DNA of 43,011 bases from Desulfatiglans anilini DSM 4660 (GTDB lineage Bacteria; Desulfobacterota; DSM-4660; Desulfatiglandales; Desulfatiglandaceae), in NCBI RefSeq assembly GCF_000422285.1, contig NZ_AULM01000032.1, forward strand, positions 1 to 43,011. Reading direction: 5' to 3'. A model generated the notes under the pieces. That model did not search any database. It worked only from the letters and a program-made list of their open reading frames with translations, and was not told the origin of the DNA. A program made the position numbers and the translations under genes. Below, one piece after another: positions 1 to 9,398 of this stretch. Positions within the stretch are counted from its first letter, which is position 1, and each line of letters begins with the position of its first letter.

Positions 1-9
1 AAAAATCGC

Positions 10-38
10 GACCGTAAAATGAGTAGTGACCATAAAAT
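10..38. repeat. short direct repeat at window edge
   Basis: The 11-mer GACCGTAAAAT (10-20) recurs as GACCATAAAAT (28-38), a period of 18 bases, in an AT-rich stretch upstream of the first gene. It could be a protein-binding site or the end of a repeat cut by the window edge. Nothing else is recognisable in 1-212 apart from a poor sigma70-like pair (TTGACT at 114-119, TATAGC at 135-140, only 15 bases apart). Confidence 0.25.
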
Positions 39-212
39 CGACTAACATACTGAAATATCAGCTTTCGGTAAAAAAAATGGCAAACTTGGGTTAAGCAGAA
101 AATGCTTTTTAACTTGACTTGACCCCTTTTCTGCTATAGCGTCCATTTTGCAAACCTCAGCCTAAGACTCTCCTTTTTGGGCAATTTTGTATCAACGCAG
201 GGGGGAAGTGAC

Positions 213-794
213 ATGAAGCGACTCGTTTTTTTTCTTGTTCTTTTCTTCATGATGTGCACTTGGGCCCAAACCTCGGCCAATGCTTCCACCACCATAAAAG
301 CATATATCGATGGTCAAAGCCAAATCATCCTCCAAGGCAACAGCGCTCAGTGGTATCACATATTGCATGATGCTCCTGGACGGAACGGTGGCAACACCTA
401 TCCGACTACTATTAATGGAAGTGATTGGTACCCGATCTGGTCTGACATTCCGGATGCCCGCAACAATAGTTGTAATTGTTATTCTAATGTCTATAACTCA
501 GTCAGCCCACCTATCCCCTCTTCATCCACAAAATTCTGTTTAAAGGTGATATCTGCTCGTGAATCTGTAGAAATAAAGGAACAACCCACATCCCAAAACA
601 AGTATAAATTGATTATCGAGTTCAATGATAATTCAATGAGTGGCGCTGATTGGTATGAGATCGAGGTCTACCCCTGTCAAACGGCTTCTCCCGCCCCTGT
701 ACCCACAATCAACCAATGGGGCATGATCGTTCTCTCTATCTGCTTTGTGATTTTGACACTCGTTGTATTGAAGCGCAAAAGGAACATGATTTAA
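213..794 (+). CDS. secreted protein with IPTL-CTERM-like C-terminal anchor
   Basis: A 193-residue protein of unknown function. The ATG at 213 is chosen because a GGGGGAAG ribosome binding site precedes it and an obvious signal peptide follows (KR, then a long hydrophobic run, cleavage probably near ASA). The mature part has no recognised domain and carries a few Cys (NSCNCYS). The C-terminus has a tripartite sorting signal: a short PTINQWG motif, one transmembrane helix and a basic KRKR tail. This is the IPTL-CTERM pattern, a PEP-CTERM relative thought to direct processing at the cell envelope. The gene is more AT-rich than the operon downstream and has its own terminator, so it is probably a stand-alone, possibly acquired unit. 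A second IPTL-CTERM-like protein is encoded at 28849-34566. No processing enzyme is visible in the window. Confidence 0.8.
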   Translation: MKRLVFFLVLFFMMCTWAQTSANASTTIKAYIDGQSQIILQGNSAQWYHILHDAPGRNGGNTYPTTINGSDWYPIWSDIPDARNNSCNCYSNVYNSVSPPIPSSSTKFCLKVISARESVEIKEQPTSQNKYKLIIEFNDNSMSGADWYEIEVYPCQTASPAPVPTINQWGMIVLSICFVILTLVVLKRKRNMI

Positions 795-812
795 TCCTAT
801 CCAGGGATGTTC

Positions 813-855
813 TTCGCATTTCGCTTTTCCGGAGACAGGGAACGTGAAATGCGAA
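813..855. repeat. long inverted repeat downstream of the IPTL-CTERM gene
   Basis: TTCGCATTTC (813-822) pairs perfectly with GAAATGCGAA (846-855). One C-G and one G-U pair continue the stem inwards, and an inner TTCC/GGAA pairing is possible. No T-run follows, so it is unlikely to be a Rho-independent terminator by itself. It may protect the mRNA 3' end or be a regulatory palindrome. The region 795-1189 holds no supported gene. Confidence 0.5.
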
Positions 856-890
856 GGACGCCCATCATCGATTGGGGCATATCGTAGCAG

Positions 891-913
891 ACGGGGCATA
901 ATGCCCCGTTTTC
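891..913 (+). terminator. Rho-independent terminator
   Basis: A 7-bp GC-rich stem, ACGGGGC (891-897) with GCCCCGT (903-909), has loop ATAAT and a short T-run. It ends transcription of the small secreted-protein gene at 213-794 before the C1 cluster begins. Confidence 0.7.
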
Positions 914-1189
914 ATAAACCCTGTCATGTCAATATCTTAGAAATCAGCACCCCACTTAGCGCTACAAATTGCCCCATCCAGTCCGCCCTATCCCCTCCCC
1001 CTCCCTCGCGTGAACGGTTCTTTATCTTGTAATATCCATTACTAAGCCATTCTGGCACCATTGTTGCTCATTACTCGGGCGCATCCGGGGATCCGACGCT
1101 TGGTTCACGGGATCCCCTCTCAGAGATGCAGGCCCCGGAGAGAAGGGCTGAACGGTGGACAGCAAGACAACCTGAAAAGGTCACACCTT

Positions 1190-1567
1190 ATGGATGCATC
1201 GCGCAAGACCGTTCTCATCGCCGAACCGCAAAGCGTCATGGCCCCGGAGCTGCGGCCTTTCATGGATGACAACGGACTCGAGGGGGTGCATGCCGCCACC
1301 CTCAAGGAGACCCTCCTGACCATCCAGAACCAGCGCGTGGACGCCCTGGTCCTCGACTCGTCTCTGCTCGAGGAAGACTGCACCTTCATCTCCATCATCA
1401 AGGGCATGGCCGAGGATCTTCCGATCATCATCTGCGCCGAGACCAACACGCCGGAGTTCGAGAGCAAGGTGCGCCAGCAGCGAATCTTTTTTTACCACAT
1501 CAAGTCGTTTGGCATTCAGGACCTCGAAATGGCGATCGCCAACGCCATGAACAGGCCGCCACATTAA
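1190..1567 (+). CDS. degenerate response-regulator receiver-like protein
   Basis: A 125-residue protein with the length and alternating hydrophobic strand pattern of a CheY-like receiver domain and no output domain. The start is the ATG at 1190, preceded by AAAAGG. Asp56 in VLDSS sits where the phospho-acceptor would be, but the usual N-terminal acidic pair is replaced by AE (residues 11-12), and a lysine lies in HIKSFG near the end. Mg2+ binding and phosphorylation may therefore be weakened or lost. Only 15 bases separate it from the MetF-like gene, so it is probably the first gene of the C1 operon. A canonical single-domain receiver (9590-9970) lies at the other end. The fold assignment rests on pattern rather than on strong motifs. 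Confidence 0.6.
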   Translation: MDASRKTVLIAEPQSVMAPELRPFMDDNGLEGVHAATLKETLLTIQNQRVDALVLDSSLLEEDCTFISIIKGMAEDLPIIICAETNTPEFESKVRQQRIFFYHIKSFGIQDLEMAIANAMNRPPH

Positions 1568-1582
1568 TTCCTGGGAGGAATC

Positions 1583-2467
1583 ATGAGCATGAAACTGGAG
1601 GCAAAAATCAAAGCCGGTGATTTTATCGTCCTGGGCGAACTGGAGCCGCCCAAGGGGGCGGATTTCTCGATACTGCTGAAAAACGCCAACCTGGTCAAGG
1701 GCCGCGTGGACGCGCTGGTAATCCCCGAGATGGCCAACGCCGTCATGAAGGCGAGTTCGCTTGCGGGCTGCGCCTTCCTCCAGGGGCACGGGCTCGATAC
1801 GATCGTGCAGGCCTGCTGCCGCGACCGCAACCGCCTCGCGCTCCAGGCCGACCTGCTCGGGGCCGCCGCCCTCGGGATCCCATCCGTCATGGCCGTCCAG
1901 GGGGAGGACATCACCTTCGGCGACCACCACCAGGCCCGCGCGGTCAACGATCTCGATCTGCTCGAACTCCTTGGCATGCTCCAGACCCTCGGCCGGGGCA
2001 AGGACATGGCCGGCATCGAACTGCAGGGCGCCGCGCCGGACTTCCTGGTGGGTAGCACCTTCAACGCCGGGGCGGCAGGCGGCGCCCTGGAAGTGGAACT
2101 GGCCGAACTGCAAAAAAAGGCCGACCTCGGCGTGCGCTACATCGTCACCACCCCGATCTTCGAGCCCGACCGGCTGAAGGCCGTCCTGAAGCGGATCGAC
2201 ACCTCGCGCGTCGCCGTCATCCCGACCGTCCTCCTGCTCAAATCCGCCGGCATGGCGCGTTACATCGACCGCAACATCCGCCACATCTCCATTCCGCCCG
2301 ACACCATCCAGTCGATCCAGAAGGCCGGCGACAAGGCCTACCAGTGCACGAAGATCGCCGGTGAACTCGTGGCCGCCTTCAGGGAGATGGGGCTTGCCGG
2401 AACCTTGATTTCAACCATCGGGTGGGAGGACAAGCTCCCCCAGGTCCTGGACATCGCCAGGCTCTAA
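1583..2467 (+). CDS. methylenetetrahydrofolate reductase family protein (MetF paralogue)
   Basis: A 294-residue protein of the MTHFR TIM-barrel family. It starts at an ATG preceded by GGGAGGAA. The family reduces 5,10-methylene-THF to 5-methyl-THF, the last folate step of the methyl branch of the Wood-Ljungdahl pathway. Recognisable features are the N-terminal GELEPP strand carrying the family's acidic residue, [16 protein letters not shown] (cofactor/folate region), [13 protein letters not shown], and [10 protein letters not shown] near the C-terminus, all mirrored in the second MetF at 8454-9398 (RDRNRIALQSDILGA, MKSAGMAKY). It is somewhat shorter and clearly divergent from that copy. It precedes the HdrA gene by 17 bases and so is probably co-translated with it. 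Whether it is a true reductase or a folate-binding or other C1 accessory subunit cannot be decided here. Confidence 0.85.
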   Translation: MSMKLEAKIKAGDFIVLGELEPPKGADFSILLKNANLVKGRVDALVIPEMANAVMKASSLAGCAFLQGHGLDTIVQACCRDRNRLALQADLLGAAALGIPSVMAVQGEDITFGDHHQARAVNDLDLLELLGMLQTLGRGKDMAGIELQGAAPDFLVGSTFNAGAAGGALEVELAELQKKADLGVRYIVTTPIFEPDRLKAVLKRIDTSRVAVIPTVLLLKSAGMARYIDRNIRHISIPPDTIQSIQKAGDKAYQCTKIAGELVAAFREMGLAGTLISTIGWEDKLPQVLDIARL

Positions 2468-2484
2468 GAAAGGAAACCAGCATC

Positions 2485-5400
2485 ATGACGGAGAATCAGG
2501 CAAAAAAGGTATCGGGATCGGTCATGGTGGTGGGGGGCGGCATCGCCGGGATGCAGTCCGCCCTCGACCTCGCCAACTCGGGGTACTACGTCTACCTGGT
2601 GGAGAAATCGTCCGCCATCGGCGGGCTCATGTCCCAGCTGGACAAGACCTTCCCCACCAACGACTGTGCCATGTGAGTGATCTCACCGAAACTGGTCGAG
2701 GTCGGCCGGCACCTGAACATCGAGTTGTTGACGAACGCTGAACTGATGGACCTCGAAGGGGACGAGGGTCTGTTCCAGGCCCGCGTGAAGCTGGAGCCCC
2801 GTTACGTGGACCTCTCGAAGTGCACGAGCTGCGGCGAGTGCACCAAGGTCTGCCCGATCGAACTCGACGACGAGTACAACCTCGGGCTCAGCAAACGCAA
2901 AGCCACCTACAAGAAATACCCCCAGGCCATCCCGGGCGGCTATGCCATCAGCAAACGCGGCACCGCGCCCTGCAAGGCCACCTGCCCGGCACACGTCAGC
3001 ATCCAGGGCTACATCGCCCTCATCAACCAGGGGAAATACCGCGAGGCGCTCGAGCTCTTCATGGAGGCGCACCCCTTCCCCGCGGTCTGCGGGCGCGTTT
3101 GCCACCATCCCTGCGAGGGGATCTGTACGCGGGGGGACGTGGACGAACCGATCTCCATCCAGTACCTTCACCGGTTCCTCGCCGATGTCGACCGGAGCGG
3201 CGATGAGCCGTATGTGCCGGCGGTCCCCGAGGAGAAGCGGGACGAAAAGGTGGCGGTCATCGGAGCCGGCCCGGCCGGCCTGGCGGCGGCCTATTTCCTG
3301 GCGCTGAAGGGGTACACCGTCACGGTCTTCGAAAAGCTCCCGGTGGCGGGCGGCATGATGGCCGTCGGCATCCCGGCCTACCGGCTGCCGCGCGACATCC
3401 TGGCGCGGGAGATTGGCATCGTCGAGGCCATGGGGGTCGAGATCCGGACCGGGGTCACCTTCGGCGAGGACGTCACGCTCGAAGGGCTCAAGGCCGACGG
3501 GTACAAGGCCGTTTTCATCGGAACGGGCCTGCACCTGAGCCGCGGGCTGAACGTGCCCGGCGAGGACCTCCCCGGTGTACTGAAAGGCGTCGACTTCCTG
3601 CGTGACGCGGCGCTCGAACGGCCGGTCGCGGTGGGCGAGCGCGTCGTCGTGGTCGGGGGCGGCAACGTGGCCGTGGACGTGGCCCTGACGGCCCTCCGCG
3701 AGGGCGGGAAGGATGTCACGCTCGTCTGCCTCGAGAAGCGCGAGGAGATGCCCGCCTGGGACTACGAGATCGAAGAGGCGCTCGAGGAGGGGATCAAGAT
3801 CGTCAACAGCCTCGGACCCCGCGCCTTCATCGAGAAGGACGGGCGGCTCGCCGGGCTCGAGTTCAAGCGCTGCACCGCCGTCTTCGACGAAAAGGGCGCC
3901 TTCCGGCCGCAGTACGACGAAGCGGATCTGACCACCTTCGAGGCCGACACGGTCATCGTGGCCATCGGCCAGGCGGCGGACCTCTCCTACGCCGAGAAGG
4001 AAGGGATCACGGTCGGCGCGCGCGGGGGCCTCACCGCCGACCCGGTGACGCTTCAGACGCCGACCCCGTGGGTCTTTGCCGGCGGCGACGTCTTCTACGG
4101 CCCGAAATCCGTCGTCGAGGCGGTCGAGTGCGGCAAAACCGCGGCCGAGAGCATCGACCGGTATCTGAACAACGTCGACCTCCGCGAGGGGCGCGAAAAG
4201 GACTGGTCCTACGAGAAGCCCGATGCCAAGGGGGAACCCTTCCGCCCGCGGGTCGAGATGCGCCACCTGCCCGTCCAAGAGCGGCGCGGGAACTTCCAGG
4301 AGACCAACCTCGGCTTCAGCGAGGAGGAGGTCCGGGAGGAGGCCCAGCGCTGCCTCAAGTGCGGGATCTGCAGCGAGTGCTACCAGTGCGTGAAGGCGTG
4401 CCTCGCCCAGGCGATCGACCACGAGCAGAAGGCCCTCGAGCGGGAGATCACCGTCGGCTCCGTGATCCTCTGCCCCGGCAACGACATGTTCGACCCCTCC
4501 CCTTACGAAGAGCTCTACCACTACCAATCGCACCCGAACATCCTCACGAGCGGCGAGTTCGAGCGGATCCTGAGCGCCTCCGGACCGACAATGGGCCACC
4601 TCCAGCGGCCGTCGGACCAGAAGGAGCCCCGGAAGATCGCCTGGCTCCAGTGCGTGGGCTCGCGCGACCCGCACACCTGCGGGAACGGCTACTGCTCGGC
4701 CGTCTGCTGCATGTACGCCATCAAGGAGGCCGTGATCGCCAAGGACCACAGCAAGGAAGAACTCGACACGGCGATCTTCTTCATGGACATGCGCACCTAC
4801 GGGAAGGACTACGAGAAGTACTACAACCGGGCGGAGCATGAGCATGGCGTCCGGTTCGTGCGCTCCCGCGTCCACAGCATCAGCCCGATCCCGGAGAGCG
4901 ATGACCTCCAGCTCGAGTACTCGGACGAAAACGGCGTCATCCAAGGAGAAGCCTTCGACATGGTTGTCCTGTCGGTCGGCCTCCAGATCAACGCCGAGAC
5001 CGTGCGCCTGGCCGAGCGGGTCGGGGTCGACCTCGACCGCTACCACTTCGCCGCCACCGAGCCCTTCAGGCCCGTCAGCACCTCGCGGCCGGGGGTCTAT
5101 GCCTGCGGCATCTTCCAGGGCCCCAAGGACATCCCCACCTCGGTCGTCGAGGCGAGCGCGGCGGCCTGCGCGGCCGGTTCCAAGCTCGATGCCGCGCGGT
5201 GGCTCGAGACGAAGGTCTTGGAGATCCCGGACGAGATCGACGTGGCCGGACAGGAGCCGCGCATCGGCGTCTTCGTCTGCAACTGCGGGATCAACATCGC
5301 CGGCGTGGTGGACGTGCCGGCGGTGACCGAGTACGCGGCGGGGCTTCCGCACGTGGCCTTTGCCGACAACAATCTCTTCACCTGCTCCCAGGACACCCAG

Positions 5401-6924
5401 GACAAGATCAAGGAGGTCATCAAGGAGCACAACCTGAACCGCGTCGTGGTCGCCTCCTGTTCGCCGAGGACCCACGAGCCGCTCTTCCAGGAAACCCTCC
5501 AGGCCTGCGGCCTCAACAAGTACCTCTTCGAGATGGCCAACATCCGCGACCAGGACTCCTGGGTGCACGCGGGCGACCATGAGGGCGCAACCGTCAAGGC
5601 CAAGGACCTCGTCCGCATGGCGGTCGCCCGCGCCGGGTTCCTGCACCCGCTCCACGAAAAGCGGATCCCGGTCAACAAACGCGCCCTCATCGTCGGCGGT
5701 GGCGTGGCCGGCATGAACGCGGCCCTCGGCCTGGCCGACCAGGGCTTCGAGACGGTGATCGTCGAAAAGGAGCCGGAGCTGGGCGGCCTCTCACGGCAGC
5801 TCACCACCACCATCGAAGGCGCCGACATCCACGCCTACATCGAGAAGCTGATCGAGCGGGTGAACCAGAACGCGAAGATCCAGGTCCTGACCAACAGCCT
5901 GGTGGTCAACTTCGGCGGGTTCAAGGGGAACTTCACGACGGAGGTCCTGGTCGGTCCCGGCATGTACGAGCGGAAGATCGACCACGGCGTGGTGATCCTC
6001 GCCACGGGCGCCACGGAGTACGTGCCGAAGGAGTTCCTCTACGGGGAGAACGAGGGCGTGCTCACGCAGATCGAACTCGGCCGGCGGCTCGAAGAAAAGG
6101 GCCTCGACGGCGTCGAGCGCGTGGTCATGATCCAGTGCGTCGGGTCCCGCAACGAGGAGAACCCCAACTGCTCCAGGATCTGCTGCCAGAGCGCGGTCAA
6201 AAACGCGATCCACATCAAGGAGATGAACCCCGCGGCCGATGTCTTCATCCTCTACCGCGACATGCGGATGTACGGGCTCCTCGAGGACTACTACCGCAAG
6301 GCCCGCGAGATGGGCGTGATCTTCGCCCGCTTCGAGCCGGAGAACCCGCCCCGGGTGGAATCCTCGGGCGGCGGGCTCTCGGTCACCTTCACCGACCACG
6401 TCCTGCAGCGCGACATCCAGGTCGCCGCCGACCTCGTGGCCCTCAGTTCGGGGATGCGCGCCCAGGACACCGAGGAACTCGCGACGATCATGAAGGTGCC
6501 GCGCAACGCCGAAGGGTACTTCCTGGAGGCGCACGTGAAGCTCCGCCCGGTCGAAATGGCGAGCGACGGGGTCTTCGTCTGCGGGACCGCGCACAGCCCG
6601 AAGCTCGTCTCGGAGACCATCGCACAGGCCCTGGCGGCCGCTTCGCGCGCCACCACCTTCCTCTCCCAGACCGAGATCACCCTCTCGGCGGTGACGGCCC
6701 GTGTGGATCAGGACAAGTGCGCCTCCTGCCTCATCTGCGTGCGCTCCTGCCCATACGGCGTGCCGCGCATCAACGAGCTCGGGGCGAGCGAGATCGACGA
6801 GGCCCTCTGCCACGGCTGCGGAATCTGCGCGGCCGAGTGCCCGGCCAAGGCGATCGAACTCAACTGGTACGAGGACGAACAGCTCATCAGCAAGGTGGAC
6901 GCCCTGCTGGAGGGGGTGCTGTAG
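2485..6924 (+). CDS. hdrA: selenocysteine-containing HdrA with GltD-like insertion (double HdrA fusion)
   Basis: This gene encodes a 1479-residue soluble iron-sulfur flavoprotein, read through an in-frame TGA at 2674-2676 as Sec64. The start is the ATG at 2485 behind AGAAAGGA. Order of domains: FAD fold with GGGIAGM (about residues 13-25); the [10 protein letters not shown] motif, where HdrA normally has a cluster-ligand Cys in place of U; a CxxCxxCxxxC ferredoxin motif (113-123); a GltD/dihydropyrimidine-dehydrogenase-like insertion (about 165-590) with its Cys-rich entry, [12 protein letters not shown] for FAD and [10 protein letters not shown] for NAD(P)[14 protein letters not shown] (623 on); a second, complete HdrA module beginning [12 protein letters not shown] (about 930) with GGGVAGM near 1068 but no DCAMC equivalent; and two C-terminal 4Fe-4S motifs (about 1412 and 1443). 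HdrA is the FAD subunit of electron-bifurcating complexes. The insertion offers an NAD(P)H site. Its CLEKREEMP segment lacks the Arg pair usual for NADPH, so NADH is possible. Neighbouring MetF, MvhD and MetV suggest electron delivery to methylene-THF reduction. HdrB/C are absent. Confidence 0.9.
2692..2709 (+). promoter_or_regulatory. candidate bacterial SECIS hairpin for HdrA Sec64
   Basis: Fifteen bases after the TGA a stem CTGGTC (2692-2697) pairs with GGCCGG-type sequence (2704-2709), with two G-U pairs, around the six-base loop GAGGTC. The loop contains GGUC, as does the Escherichia coli fdhF SECIS loop recognised by SelB, and lies 22-27 bases after the UGA, within the usual bacterial range. 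The structure was folded by eye only. Confidence 0.6.
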
Positions 6925-7106
6925 CCGGTGCACAGCCAAGGCCGGGATGCCCCCCTGCAAAGCGGGGGAGCGGAAACCGGCACACACCCTGTGAACAGCG
7001 CCGGGCGCCACGTTGCAACGGAAAGACGGATGCCGTGCAGCTTAAGGGGCCGGCTCAACCAAACAGTTCGGCGGAGCGGAGGCTTTGCCGCAGAGGGGAC
7101 ATCACC

Positions 7107-7532
7107 ATGGAACAGTTCGAACCGATCATCGTCGCATTCGCCTGCAACTTCTGAGGGTACACCGCCGCGGACCTGGCAGGTTCGATGAGGCTTCAGTACC
7201 CTGGGACGATCCGCATCATCCGGGTCCCCTGCACCGGCAAGGTGGACATCATCCACATGCTGCACGCCTTCGAGAAGGGCGCCGACGGCGTTTACATCGT
7301 CGGGTGCATGGAGGGGGACTGCCGTTTCATCCGCGGGAACCTTCGGGCCCGGCGGCGGGTGGAGGCGGCGCAGAAGATCCTGGACGCCGTCGGGATCGGC
7401 GGAGAGAGGCTGCAGATGTACAACCTGTCTTCCGGTGAGGGGCCCCGCTTCGCGGAGATCGCCACCGAGATGACGGAAAAGATCAAGGCCATCGGCCCCA
7501 ATCCTATCAAGCTCGCCAAAAAGGCCGCCTGA
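7107..7532 (+). CDS. mvhD: selenocysteine-containing MvhD/FlpD-type electron-transfer subunit
   Basis: This is a 141-residue iron-sulfur protein of the MvhD/FlpD/FrhD family, which passes electrons between a donor enzyme and HdrA. The ATG at 7107 follows GAGGGG. An in-frame TGA at 7152-7154 is read as Sec16 in CNFUGYTAADLAG; family members have CNxCxYxGAD there, so U replaces a cluster-ligand Cys. The same frame continues uninterrupted with the other conserved cysteines: C42 (RVPCTGKVD), C67 and C72 (VGCMEGDC). Without recoding, translation would give a 15-residue peptide. It lies 182 bases after hdrA and 256 bases before metV, all on the same strand. A functional HdrA-MvhD-MetVF complex is the likely context. 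The assignment is firm; the Sec reading is supported by the C-to-U position and by the Sec in the adjacent HdrA. Confidence 0.9.
7171..7181 (+). promoter_or_regulatory. candidate SECIS hairpin for MvhD Sec16
   Basis: ACCT (7171-7174) pairs with AGGT (7178-7181) around a GGC loop about 20 bases after the TGA, with a possible G-U extension. An alternative fold pairs GCC with GGC around a GCGGACCU loop. The loop position is right for a bacterial SECIS, but the small loop is not typical and the exact fold is uncertain. Confidence 0.4.
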
Positions 7533-7788
7533 TGGAGCGCCGTGGCTGAATCCAGAATGCTCGAATCCAGTCGACGGCACCCGGTTGTTTGTGCTGTTTT
7601 GGATTGCATAAATTTTGAAATGCCACTATGAAAGCATCAAGCGTTTTGACGAACCAGTGCCCGTTCCGGGGCCTTTCACGGCCTGCCGCGCGCGGCTGAA
7701 AAACGCCTCCCGGAGAGCGTGGCACGTTTCCCTTCCTTGAGACGGGAAGCCGACCAACCCAGCGCGATTGATTGAGAGGGAGCAAGAC

Positions 7789-8457
7789 ATGATTGTTGCC
7801 GAAAGAAAACCGATCGAAGAGATCATCGACTACGTGAAGGACAAGCAGACCATTCTCGTAGCGGGCTGCAACGAGTGCGTCACCGTCTGCGAAGCGGGCG
7901 GGAAGAAGGAGGTCGGGGTCCTCGCCTCCGCCCTGCGCATGTACTTCATGAACCAGGGCAAGGACGTCAAGATCGACGAGGTCACCCTCGAACGCCAGTG
8001 CGACCACGAGTACCTCGAGGAGATCCGGAACGTGATCGACAAGTACGATGCCGTCGTCTCCATCGCCTGCGGTGTGGGCGTGCAGTTCATGGCGGAGAAG
8101 TACTTCTCGACCCCGGTCTACCCGGGCGTCAACACCTGCTTCATGGGCGTGACGGAGGAGCGCGGCGTCTGGAGCGAACGCTGCCAGGGATGCGGCCAGT
8201 GCATCCTCGGCCGCACCGCCGGGATCTGCCCCATCTCCCGCTGCGCCAAGCGGCTCTTGAACGGCCCCTGCGGAGGATCGTCCAAGGGCAAATGCGAGAT
8301 CAGCAAGGACGTCCCCTGCGCCTGGCAGCTGATCATCGACCGCCTGAAGGAGCTCGGACGCCTCGACGACTACGAGATTCTTGCGCCCATCAAGGATTGG
8401 TCGACCGACCGGGCCGGCGGCCCCAGAACCGTGGTGAGGGAGGATGTGAGACTATGA
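7789..8457 (+). CDS. metV: MetV, iron-sulfur partner subunit of methylenetetrahydrofolate reductase
   Basis: A 222-residue protein of the MetV (MTHFR C-terminal, zinc/Fe-S) family, the partner needed by acetogen-type MetF. The ATG at 7789 is chosen over a TTG at 7768 because GAGAGGG lies just upstream. Cysteines are arranged as VAGCNECVTVCEAG near the N-terminus, ERQCDHEY and SIACGVGVQ in the middle, and a C-terminal cluster CQGCGQCILG, CPISRCAK, NGPCGG and KCEI, consistent with binding two or more metal clusters. Its stop codon overlaps the start of metF (ATGA), indicating translational coupling. In known systems MetV links MetF to electron-donating subunits, which fits the HdrA and MvhD genes upstream. 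Confidence 0.9.
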   Translation: MIVAERKPIEEIIDYVKDKQTILVAGCNECVTVCEAGGKKEVGVLASALRMYFMNQGKDVKIDEVTLERQCDHEYLEEIRNVIDKYDAVVSIACGVGVQFMAEKYFSTPVYPGVNTCFMGVTEERGVWSERCQGCGQCILGRTAGICPISRCAKRLLNGPCGGSSKGKCEISKDVPCAWQLIIDRLKELGRLDDYEILAPIKDWSTDRAGGPRTVVREDVRL

Positions 8458-9398
8458 GCGCAATGGCTACCCTGAAGACCCCCAGCAAGTTGGAAAAGAT
8501 CCTGGCAGCCGGGCATCTTGCGGTCACATCCGAATGCGGCCCCCCGCGCGGGAGCGATCCCGAGGCGATCACCCGGAAGGCCGAGATGATCAAGGACCAT
8601 GTCGACGCCATCAACATCACCGACAACCAGACGTCGGTCACGCGGCTGTGCAGCCTGGCTTCCTGCATTCACATCAAGCTCATGGGCCTCGAGCCCATCC
8701 TGCAGATGGTCGTGCGTGACCGCAACCGAATCGCGCTCCAGAGCGATATCCTGGGAGCCGCTTCTTTCGACATCTTCAACATGCTCTGCCTCTCGGGGGA
8801 CCATCAGAGCTTCGGAGACTGCCCGGCCGGCCAGAACGTCTTCGACATCGACTCGATGCAGCTCCTCCAGACCGTGCGCCGCATGCGCGACGAAGGCAAG
8901 TTCCTCGGCGGCGACGAGATCAAGCGCCCGCCCCGCATGTTCGTGGGGGCCGCGGCGAACCCCTTCGCCGACCCCTTCGAGATCCGTGTACCGCGCCTCG
9001 CCAAGAAGGTCGCGGCCGGCGCCGAGTTCATCCAGACACAGTGCATCTACAACCTCGACAAGTTCGAGAAGTGGATGCAGGGCGTCCGGGACCGGGGCCT
9101 TCACGAAAAGGTCCACATCCTGGCGGGCCTGACCCCCATGAAATCGGCCGGCATGGCCAAATACATGAAGAACCGGGTGCCGGGCATGGACGTGCCCGAC
9201 GAGGTCATCAAGCGCATGAGCGGCGTCCCGAAGGAGCAGCAGCCCCAGGAGGGGCTCGACATCTGCGTCGAGGCCATCCAGCGCCTCAAGGAAGTGGAGG
9301 GCGTGCACGGATTCCACATCATGGCCATCGAATGGGAAGACAAGGTCCCGGAACTGGTCGAAAGGGGTGGACTCTATCCCAGACCGCAGGTAGATTAG
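8454..9398 (+). CDS. metF: methylenetetrahydrofolate reductase catalytic subunit (MetF)
   Basis: A 314-residue MTHFR TIM-barrel protein that reduces 5,10-methylene-THF to 5-methyl-THF on FMN/FAD. Visible family features are SECGPPRGSDP near residue 25 with the conserved Glu, AINITDNQTSVTRLCS, RDRNRIALQSDILGA, MLCLSGDHQSFGD, the GAEFIQTQ strand, and GLTPMKSAGMAKYM. The start codon overlaps the metV stop (ATGA), with GGGAGG upstream. Coupling to metV marks this copy, rather than the one at 1583-2467, as the classical MetF of a MetVF complex. It is followed after 191 bases by a receiver-domain gene. In an anaerobe the enzyme can run in the reductive direction (acetogenesis, carbon fixation) or in reverse (acetate oxidation); the sequence does not tell which. 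Confidence 0.93.
   Translation: MSAMATLKTPSKLEKILAAGHLAVTSECGPPRGSDPEAITRKAEMIKDHVDAINITDNQTSVTRLCSLASCIHIKLMGLEPILQMVVRDRNRIALQSDILGAASFDIFNMLCLSGDHQSFGDCPAGQNVFDIDSMQLLQTVRRMRDEGKFLGGDEIKRPPRMFVGAAANPFADPFEIRVPRLAKKVAAGAEFIQTQCIYNLDKFEKWMQGVRDRGLHEKVHILAGLTPMKSAGMAKYMKNRVPGMDVPDEVIKRMSGVPKEQQPQEGLDICVEAIQRLKEVEGVHGFHIMAIEWEDKVPELVERGGLYPRPQVD

Noticed and set aside
2674-2676. Nonsense mutation or sequencing error splitting hdrA
   Set aside because: The TGA is exactly at a conserved cluster-ligand Cys, the frame is maintained, a SECIS-like loop follows, and the partner MvhD shows the same Cys-to-TGA exchange.
2683-5655. A 990-codon open frame on the minus strand opposite hdrA
   Set aside because: It is the mirror of a GC-rich coding gene; its translation is low-complexity (Asp/Val/Leu/Arg-rich) with no domain, whereas the plus strand encodes clear HdrA/GltD motifs.
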